NCBI GenBank assembly: GCA_019454045.1 | Contig: SKCR01038157.1 | Location: forward strand, 124,001-188,000 | Length of the DNA stretch: 64,000 bases | Source: Zanthoxylum bungeanum | Lineage: Eukaryota; Streptophyta; Magnoliopsida; Sapindales; Rutaceae | Direction: 5' to 3' | Shown here: one piece after another, positions 56,324 to 64,000 of the stretch | Numbering within the stretch: the stretch's first letter is position 1 | Layout: every line of letters begins with the position of its first letter | Translations under genes and position numbers: made by a program | The notes under the pieces: generated by a model | Told to the model about the DNA's origin: nothing | What the model saw: only the letters and a program-made list of their open reading frames with translations | Database searches by the model: none

Positions 56324-56999
56324 CGAGAAATCAAAAAAGAATAGCAAAACAGAGATGGGTTTTGTTAGTTTGATGAGCGAGTAAGTGAGAGAAAGCTAGG
56401 GGCTTTGATTTGTTGTAAGAGCGAATGAGAAAAAGGAACGTTGAGAATTCGGACGCTCTGTTTAACGGCTAGTTTTTTTATTTGTGGGGTTTTAAAAAAT
56501 TATGTTCATGTTTTTCACCGTTGGATTTGTTAATTAGGATTGAATTGATTCACAAAATAAAGAACCGTTACGGCGACTAGTGCTTAGTGGCAAATTTACC
56601 CCTCATCATTGATCAAAAAATACAACCCAGGCACTTGATTCCTTTTGGGCGTCGCTGATCTGTTTTTCACTTCGGGCCTCACTCAAAACAATCCAGTCCC
56701 TCGATTCATTCTGGGCAAAGGCCTGCCTACCTCATTAGTACGTTTCATAAAATTGCACTTCGTCTTTAAAAAAAATTAAAAAAATCTGACACCGTGAGGA
56801 TTTTTTTAATCACTTTTAATCAATTTTATCAACCAAATTATATACACCTACAAAAATATCTCGACACTAATAGTTGGTATCACTTTACGATTTATATTTT
56901 TTTTTTATTTAATGACATATTTAACTGCTGAGATTTTCTTAATGTGGTGAATAAAAATATCACGAGACTAATAGATTGTAACAATAATAAAAATAATTT
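56324..56999. other. Upstream region of the TPX2-domain gene
   Basis: Promoter side of the minus-strand gene, AT-rich further out. No coding sequence or clear element recognised. Confidence 0.45.
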
Positions 57000-57118
57000 T
57001 ACGGGATATTTTTTGTGATATTTTAATGACATTTATGTTTCAAACTGTTGTACATTCTAATATATTTTCAAAATGTACAACTGTTTGAAACAGTAATATC
57101 GCTAAAAATGTCCTATAT
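57000..57118. repeat. Foldback repeat (MITE-like)
   Basis: The core stem 57036-57056 (TGTTTCAAACTGTTGTACATT) pairs with 57072-57092 with one mismatch. Flanking GATATTT/AAATGTCC blocks extend the pairing imperfectly. Noncoding. Confidence 0.6.
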
Positions 57119-57750
57119 ATATATAATGACATCCCAAAAATTTCAAGAGTGATCATCACTCCTCTGTATGTAGATGCCGGATTTCGCCCAAAGTCCACAA
57201 TCGATAATTTATATGATGGAGGCACTAGCGATCCTGCAAAACGAAGATAGAGTGAGCGGAGAGTCACTACCCATCGGTGTAGTGGGTGCCGTAGGCACTC
57301 CAACGCTTAAGTCAGTAGTGAAGACAAACAGTAAATAAGGAAAAGTAAGGGTTGAAGTTACTTTGACCTCCGTGAACTGCCGTGAGGACGGTAGGTCGGT
57401 GTTTAGAAAGTGAGAGGTTTTAAGAGCTCAATTGTGAGAGTTGAGACTTCAATGAAAGGATTATGAGTCTTATATCATTTTATAGATTTTAGAGATGTTA
57501 TTTTATAGTTAGAATAGGAACTGAATTAATGGGGTGAGACCTACAACGTGTTTGAGGTCTTGGTTTTCGGTGATGAAGAATATTTGCATATGAGGGTTAG
57601 TATATTTGTTGGGAAAATAAGAGATATGACAGTTGGAGAATTAATTGAGTGTATTTTGGGCTGTCTGTTGTTTTGGGTTTTTGATGAAAATGGTTTAAGT
57701 CTTTTGGGCCGGATACTGTTAGGGAGTTCAAACTTTACTTGATTTTGGGC
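57119..57750. repeat. LTR-like unclassified repeat
   Basis: Has the look of plant LTR or TRIM sequence: GCCGGATTTCGCCC, CTCCAACGCTTAAGTCAGTA, and a GAGAGTT/TTTATAG leader, followed by about 250 bp without genes. No paired LTR, primer site or coding frame was found, so the class is a guess. Confidence 0.35.
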
Positions 57751-57799
57751 TCGAGATGAAAAGAAAATTTTTCCATTGGCCCAAATTTGGCTCGTACAT

Positions 57800-58470
57800 T
57801 GTACATCCATTACAGAGTGATATCTGCCACTCCGGTATACATTCATTCCGGAATAATATCAGCCACTCCGGTGTACATCTATTTCGGAGTGATGTCATCC
57901 ACTCTGGTGTATTTTCATTCCGTGTTGATGTCATTCAGTCCGATATACTTTCATTCCGAAGTAATATCAGTCTCTCCGGTGTACTTTCATTCCGGAGTGA
58001 TTTCAGTGCACTTTCATTTCAGAGTGATTATCACTCGGTGCATTTCTATTCCAGAACGATGTTAGTCACTCCGGTGTGTTTTTCATTCCGAAGTGATGTC
58101 AGTCACTCCAATATAATTTCATTCCGAGGTGATGTCAGTTACTTCAATGTACTTTCATTTCGGAGTAATGTCTGTCATTCCGGTGTACTTTCATTCCGAT
58201 GTGATATCAGTCACTCTGTTATACTTTCATTCCAGAGTGTGATCACTCAAGTATACTTTCATTCTGGAGTGATCATCATTCTGGTGTATTTCCATTCCAA
58301 ATTGATGTCATTCACTTCAGTTTACTTTATTTTCGGAGTGATTAGTCACTCTGGTGTACTTTCATTCTGAAGTAATGTCAATCACTTCGATATGCTTTCA
58401 TTCCAGAGAAATATCAATCGCTCTAGTGTACTTTAATTCTGGAGTGATCATCACTCCGATTTAATTCATT
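57800..58470 (+). repeat. 36-bp minisatellite with palindromic units
   Basis: About 17 degenerate units, consensus near TCACTCCGGTGTACTTTCAT plus TCCGGAGTGATGTCAG. Within each unit CACTCCGG and CCGGAGTG form an inverted repeat. One frame stays open for about 200 codons (57756-58370) and repeats HSGVLSFRSDVS-like 12-residue blocks. This follows from the period being a multiple of three rather than from a known protein. Confidence 0.85.
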
Positions 58471-58599
58471 TCAAATCGAGTTTGTTAAATGTAGATTTTG
58501 GGAAAAGGTTGTGTAGAAATTATTCTGCTTGTATAATTGAGTTGTGCATGTTGGACGAAGCATATAGTTTCTGAGAACTAGTGCATTTGACGATGTAGA

Positions 58600-59275
58600 T
58601 GGAAAATTGCCCACAACATCAAGGGAATCAAATTCCATATCCTATCAAACCCAGAGTTTCTTGTTGAGGGAACTGTAATCCAAGATCTTTTTAAGCCAGA
58701 TAGAGTCCTAATTGGAGGTAGGGAAATCCCAGAAGACCAGAAAGCCGTCAAAGTATTGAAGGACGTGTATGCACACTGGGTTCCTGAAGACCGAATTTTG
58801 ACCACCAACCTATGGTCTGCAGAGCTCTCCAAGCTTGCAGCCAATGCTTTCTTGACACAGATGATCTCATCTGTTAATGACATGTCATCTCTCTGTGAGG
58901 CAACTAGAGCTAATGTCAGTCAGGTGGCATTTGCTGTTGGTACAGACTTAAAGATTGGGCCCAAGTTCTTGAATGGTAGTGTTGGGTTCAGTGGCTCTTG
59001 CTTCCAGAAGGATATTTTGAATCTGGTTGGCCTTCCAGAGGTGGCCGAGTATTGGAAATAAGTAATCAAGATCAATGATTACCAAAAAAGCCATTTTATG
59101 AACCGTGTTGTTTCTTCTATGTTGCTGACGTAGGCTTTACTTTCAAGAAGGATACCGGTGACACTGGAGAGACCCCAACCATTGATGTACGCAAGGGGCT
59201 TTTGGGAGACAAAGCTCGGTTGAGCATATACGACCCACATGTCATTGAAGACCAGATCCAGATGGACTTTACAAT
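58600..59275 (+). pseudogene. UGD: UDP-glucose 6-dehydrogenase pseudogene, truncated at both ends
   Basis: UGD oxidises UDP-glucose to UDP-glucuronate for wall polysaccharides. The frame matches the middle and catalytic part: [57 protein letters not shown], and [15 protein letters not shown] with the catalytic cysteine retained. Lesions: roughly the first 150 residues missing; loss of the YICECN segment; a TAA just after AEYWK (59059); a frame change before the KKDTGDTGETP block; and truncation at 59276 by Copia sequence. Plant UGD genes usually lack coding introns, so lack of introns does not show retroposition. Confidence 0.93.
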
Positions 59276-59276
59276 G

Positions 59277-59750
59277 TGTTGTGATAAAAACACACACAAT
59301 AGAGAAGAAATGAGAGAAAACTCTTCTTTTATTACTCAAATAAAAGAATTACAAAGCTTAAAACCAAGTTTTATAATAAACTCTCAAACACTTTTTACTA
59401 TCTATTATGCCCATTCTCTGTATTTCTAGGATTCTGGGATGATGAAGAAGTGATTATGGGGCTCCTTTTATAGCTTTCAAAACGTGTGCTACAGTGCCAC
59501 ACATTTTGGCAATTGACAACGCGTTACGCATTCTTCTTACTGCATGAAAGTTGGCCAGCATGCATGCAAATTTCACGCATGCTGGAGTCCAATAAATCTT
59601 CTTATCGATGAAAATTTGTCATAAAATCTGAGCCGACCATCAATCACCCAAATCGGATCCTCAAAAGATCCACCCTGACTGCATCTGTATGACTGCCTAC
59701 ATACCATGAGTTGAGATCAAGCCAATCGTAGTTCTCTGTATCTCCATACT
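59277..59750 (-). repeat. 3' LTR region of a degenerate Copia element
   Basis: On the minus strand the sequence after pol contains a TATA box GCTATAAAAGG (about 59464-59474), an R-U5-like part, and ends ATCACAACA at 59277, next to the UGD pseudogene. The exact start of the LTR on the pol side is not defined; no matching 5' LTR is in the window. Confidence 0.65.
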
Positions 59751-59754
59751 TTGA

Positions 59755-62700
59755 CTATATGGAGAGTTTTGTCATCCCGGCTATGGCACGACATATTTCA
59801 AGCTTTTCATTCGGTAAAACTTTTGTGAATATATCGGCACCATTGTCATCAATGTGAATCTTTCTGAGTTCTAACAGCTTTGAACTCAGGACGTCCCGTA
59901 TCCAGTGATACCTCGCATCGATATGTTTTGATATCGAGTGAAAAGTAGAATTTTTACCAAAGTAGACAACATTCTCGCTATCACAGTACAAAGTGTAATT
60001 TTCCTGCTTGAAATCTAATTCCTGGATAAATATCTTCATCCACAGTAATTTCTTGCAAGCTTCTGTTACTGTAATGAATTATGCATCTGTTGTAGAGAGT
60101 GCAACACATCCCTACAACCTTGACTGCCATGCCACAACTCCCCCTGAGAGAGTAATTAGATACCCCGAAGTAGACTTACGGGTATCCATATCATCTGCCA
60201 TATCTGAATCGGTGTAGCCCATTAACATTGGCTTGTTGCTTCCAAAACATAGTCTCATTTTGGATGTGCCTCGAAGATACCGCATTATCCATTTGACAGC
60301 ATTCCAGTATTTTTTTCCTGGATTTGACATAAACCGGCTGACCAATCCAACTGCGTGTGCTAAGTCTGGCCTTGTGCACACCATGGCATACATGAGACTT
60401 CTCACTGCTGAGGTGTATGGAACCTATTTCATTTCCTCCTCTATCTCAGTAGAGGGACTCTGTTGCGTACTCAATCTAAAGTGGGTAGCAAGATGAGTGC
60501 TAACCGTTTTAGCCTTGTCCATCTGAAATCGCTAAAGTACCTTCTCGATGTACTCCTCATGTGACAAGTATAATTTATTGACTTTTCGATCACGACTGAT
60601 CCTGATATCAAGAATCTATTTTGCTGACCCCAAGTCTTTCATCTCAAAAGACTTACTCAATTGCTGCTTCAAATCATCAATCCTCGATTGATTCCGGCCA
60701 ACTATCAATATATCATCTACATACAACAGTAAGATGATAAAGTCATCGTCAGAAAATTTTTGAACGAAAACACAATGGTCTGAAGTAGTCTTCTTGTATC
60801 CTTGCTCCCCCATAACTGACTTAAAATTCACGTACCACTGTCTCGGTGTCTGTTTCAAACCATAGAGACTTTTCCTGAGTCTGAACACATAGTCCTCTTT
60901 TCATTTGACTCTGAAGCCTTCTGGTTGCTCCATATAAATTTCTTCTTCCAGATCCCATGAAGAAATGCGGTCTTGACATCCATCTGCTCGATCTTCAAGT
61001 CGAGGCTTGTTGTTAAGCTGAGTACCACTATGATGGATGACATCTTCACAACTGGAGAGAAGATTTCATCAAAGTCAATGCCTTTTCTTTGATTGAATCA
61101 TTTGACAACTAGTCTGGCTTTGTATCGGGGTTGTGAAGTGTGCTCATGTTGCTTCACTCTGTACACCCATTTGTTCTTTAAAGCCCGTTTGCCTTTTGGC
61201 AATTTCACCAACTCGAAAGTGTGATTGTCATGCAAAGATTTCATCTCATCTTGCATGGCTTCCTCCCACTTTTCTTTGTTCTCTGTTTCCACAACCTCTT
61301 TGTAGCTCTCAGGTTCTCCCCGTCAGCAAACATCACATACTCATATGCAGAGTATTTCGTTGAAGGTCACATTTCTCTATTAGACATTCTCTGTGGAACT
61401 GTTGGTGTAGCTTCTGGTATTGGTGGTTGATCATGATCATCATCTATGAGAGCTCCAACACATGTACCCTCCTGATTGGGAGCCTCATCTTCAGCATATA
61501 CTGGCACCGATGTATGAGGTTCTGGATTTATATCAACGTTTATGTATTGCTAGGGTATTGTCTTTAGCTCTTTCTTGATATCTTCTATAGTTTGATCTTC
61601 AACGAAGACAACATCTCGGCTTCTGAGAATCTTTTTCTCAACAGGATCATATAGTTTGAAGCCGAAATCATCCAGACCATAGCCAATAAAGACACATTGT
61701 CGCGTCTTTGCATCAAGTTTGGATCTCTCGTCCTTTGGGATGTGTACAAATATTTTGCACCCAAAGACATATAAGTGATCATATGACACTTCTCTTCCTG
61801 TCCAGACTTGATTAGGAACATTACCTTTTAGTGCGACTGCTGGGGACATGTTCAAAATATATACGGTTGTGCTGAGTGCCTCCCCCCAAAATGTCTTCGG
61901 TAGCTTGGCTTGTGAGAGCAAGCTTCTGACCCTTTCGCACAAGGTTCTGTTCATCCTCTCAGCTAAGCCATTCAGCTGAGGTGTCTTGGGAGGTGTCGTT
62001 TTATGTCGAATTTCTTGCATCTTGCAGTACTGATCAAACGGACCTCTGTACTCTCCACCATTATCTGTTCTGATGCATTTCAGTTTCTTGCCAGTTTCTC
62101 TCTCTACCAAGGCATGAAACTCCTTGAACACTCTCAACACTTGATCTTTTGTCTTCAATGTGTATATCCATATCTTCCTTGAATGATCATCTATAAATGT
62201 CACAAAATAAAGTGACCCACCAAGTGTTCTTGTCTGCATCGGACCATATACATCTGAATGTATGAGATCAAGTACCTCCGATTTTCGTTGAGGCGGGGAG
62301 CTCTGGAAGGACACCATGTTCTGTTTTCCAGCCATGCAGTGTTCACACTTCTGTAAGTGTGAGTTCTTCAACCCGGGAAGAACATTCATTCGGTGCAGTA
62401 CTTTCATCCTCGTTTGACTCATATGACCGAGTTTTTTATGTCATAGCTCAGCTGCTTCATTACTATTGACCATATTTATGCTACTATTGGAAAGTTTAGC
62501 GTGCATCAAATACAGTGTTGAGTCTTTCTTACCTCGTGTCATCACCATTGATCCTTTAGTGAGCTTCTAGGTGCCATCACTAAAGGTGCTGCAGAAGCCT
62601 TCATCATCCAGCTTGCCTGTTATTGAGATCAGGTTTAACCGGATGTCTGGGATGTGCTTGACTCCCTTCAACACTAGCCTTGTCCCGTTGTCTGTTTCAA

Positions 62701-63736
62701 GACAGATGTCTCAAATACCGACGGCTTTGGACTGGCCGTCATTCCTCATCATCACATCACCGTAGTCCACTGGCGTGTAAGATGAAAAGAAGTCTCTGCG
62801 AGATGTGGCGTGTATGGAGGCGCCACTATCTATCACCCAACTAGTCTCGTGGCTGGCAAGATTCACAACATTTTCCTCGTAGATAATGAGGAATTCTTTG
62901 GAGGTTTTTTCAGTGGTGGCAGTAGCAACTCTTTCTTGGTTAGAGTCATTATCCCTTTTGTTGTTGTCTCTGGACTGCTCGTTCTTTAATTTGTAGCAAT
63001 TCCTCTTCATATGACCTTTCTTTTTACAATAGTAGCATTATATATCTCTTGTTCTTGATTTACCTCGGTTCTTATCTGATCTATCTGGGCCTCGGTTTTT
63101 ACTCATCCCCTCTCTGTTGGTCTTCTCAGTCACTAAAGCTTCTGAGGTTGAGGTTGATGTCATCTATTGCATTCTCGTCTTCTTTTCTTCCTAGAAGATT
63201 CTGGTTCTTGCCATATCCAGTGTGAATCTCCCATCTGAGGCTGAATTTATCACCGTGGATCTAAACATTTCCCAAGATTCTGGTAACGTATTTAGGAGTA
63301 TTAAGCCATTTACCTCATCACCGAAGTCTATGTCCAATCCAGACAATTCTTTTATTGTGTCGAGAAAATCATTGATATGGTCCGCCACAGCTGTATCTTC
63401 ATCGCACTTCAACCCCATCATCTTTTTGATGTAGTACAGCTTGTTGTTGCGAGTCTTTGCTCAAAAAAGATTTTCCAGTTTCTCTCCATAAGTCACGTGC
63501 ATTTGTATCTTCACTAATATGGTTCAATATACTATCGTCGATCCACTGAAGAATAGTGCTCAATGTCTTCTCGTGAAGATTATTTCATTTTTCTTCGGAC
63601 ATTGCTTTTGGTTTCTCCTTCAGAAAGATCGATCCATTATAATCCTTCACATATAGAAGGTCTTTCATCCTTTATCTCCATGTGAAATAACTTGTGCTAG
63701 TCAACAAAATCATTTTTCCGTTACCCCCATCCATCA
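59755..63736 (-). pseudogene. Copia gag-pol polyprotein, degenerate
   Basis: Minus-strand order: gag (63736 to about 63050, ending in a zinc knuckle and HMKRNCYKLK), protease (WVIDSGASIHATSRRDFF, about 62860), integrase (CEHCMAGKQ, FVTFIDDHSRKIWIYTLK, IRTDNGGEY, QLNGLAERMNRTL; 62422-61550), reverse transcriptase (KRALKNKWVYRVK, IEQMDVKTAFLHG, RKSLYGLKQTPRQW, catalytic YVDDILIVG; 61292-60616) and RNase H (GYTDSDMADDMDTRKSTSGY; 60405-59755). This is the Ty1/Copia arrangement. Stops and frame changes separate most domains (for example in gag near 63676, near 62440, 61440-61300 and 60900), so it is dead. Confidence 0.92.
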
Positions 63737-63740
63737 TAAA

Positions 63741-64000
63741 AACTAAAAGTAGAATTTCAAAAAACAAAGCTCACCGTTGCGTTTGAAATGGTAAGAAATG
63801 ATGGAAATGACACTTCGTTTGTCAAAATTCGACACATGGACCAAAATGTAAATTTATAAGAAGTTATATAGGTCAAAGTGTAATTTCTGAAAGTTCAGGG
63901 GCTAAAATATAATTTCGAGAAAGTATAGGGACCTTTCTGAAATTTATCAGAATTTTACCGACTTCACTGGTACTGATGTGGCAGACACGTGGCGCTGACT
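63741..64000. other. Unassigned right edge
   Basis: No primer-binding site, LTR or gene was recognised upstream of the Copia gag start. The text resembles decayed noncoding repeat sequence. Confidence 0.35.

Noticed and set aside
57756..58370. 204-codon ORF as a real repeat protein
   Set aside because: A 36-bp period keeps frames open by itself; no conserved domain, and a second frame of the same strand is also partly open.

Overview
The window is nuclear DNA from a flowering plant, most likely a eudicot. It has many GT-AG introns, AT-rich spacers, and plant-type genes (alpha-expansin, plastid biotin carboxyl carrier protein, cohesin loader SCC2 with a PHD finger). The repeats are plant Ty3, Copia and hAT elements plus a tRNA-type SINE. 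I cannot name the species.

Layout. 1-5750 is a repeat mosaic: a Tat-type Ty3/gypsy fragment joined to a truncated hAT element, a PPR-gene scrap, a Copia deletion derivative and a SINE. 5750-13250 holds an intact F-box gene and a convergent intact alpha-expansin gene, with several foldback repeats. 13249-27054 is an intact 28-exon SCC2 gene; its intron 7 has grown by a hAT element nested in another hAT element, plus a MITE. 27743-34594 (minus) is a plastid BCCP gene holding a complete hAT in intron 5 and a solo LTR exactly at the 5' splice site of intron 3. 35409-38916 (minus) is a mitochondrial processing peptidase beta pseudogene. 40357-52276 is a ribosomal protein S19 pseudogene with a hAT in intron 1 and a chromovirus in its last exon; the chromovirus carries two hAT-type MITEs. 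53411-56323 (minus) is a TPX2-domain gene with one frameshift. 57000-58470 is repetitive, including a 36-bp minisatellite. 58600-59275 is a UDP-glucose dehydrogenase pseudogene cut off by a degenerate Copia element (59277 to about 63740).

Gene order (UGD, TPX2-like, RPS19, MPPB, BCCP, SCC2) matches, as I remember it, Arabidopsis At5g15490-At5g15540 plus the sister pair At3g02080/At3g02090. F-box next to expansin recalls At5g39250 and its expansin neighbours. The window is therefore a conserved syntenic block. F-box, expansin and SCC2 are intact, whereas all five gene-derived loci to their right carry lesions. This looks like a duplicated segment undergoing gene-by-gene loss, unless some single-base lesions are assembly errors.

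Most notable structure: a series of eight perfect inverted repeats, each with a 3-nt loop, inside the solo LTR (32649-32925). Also notable is the LTR's target-site duplication, which copies the host intron's GTAAG splice donor to both sides. No CRISPR, rRNA or true tRNA gene was seen.
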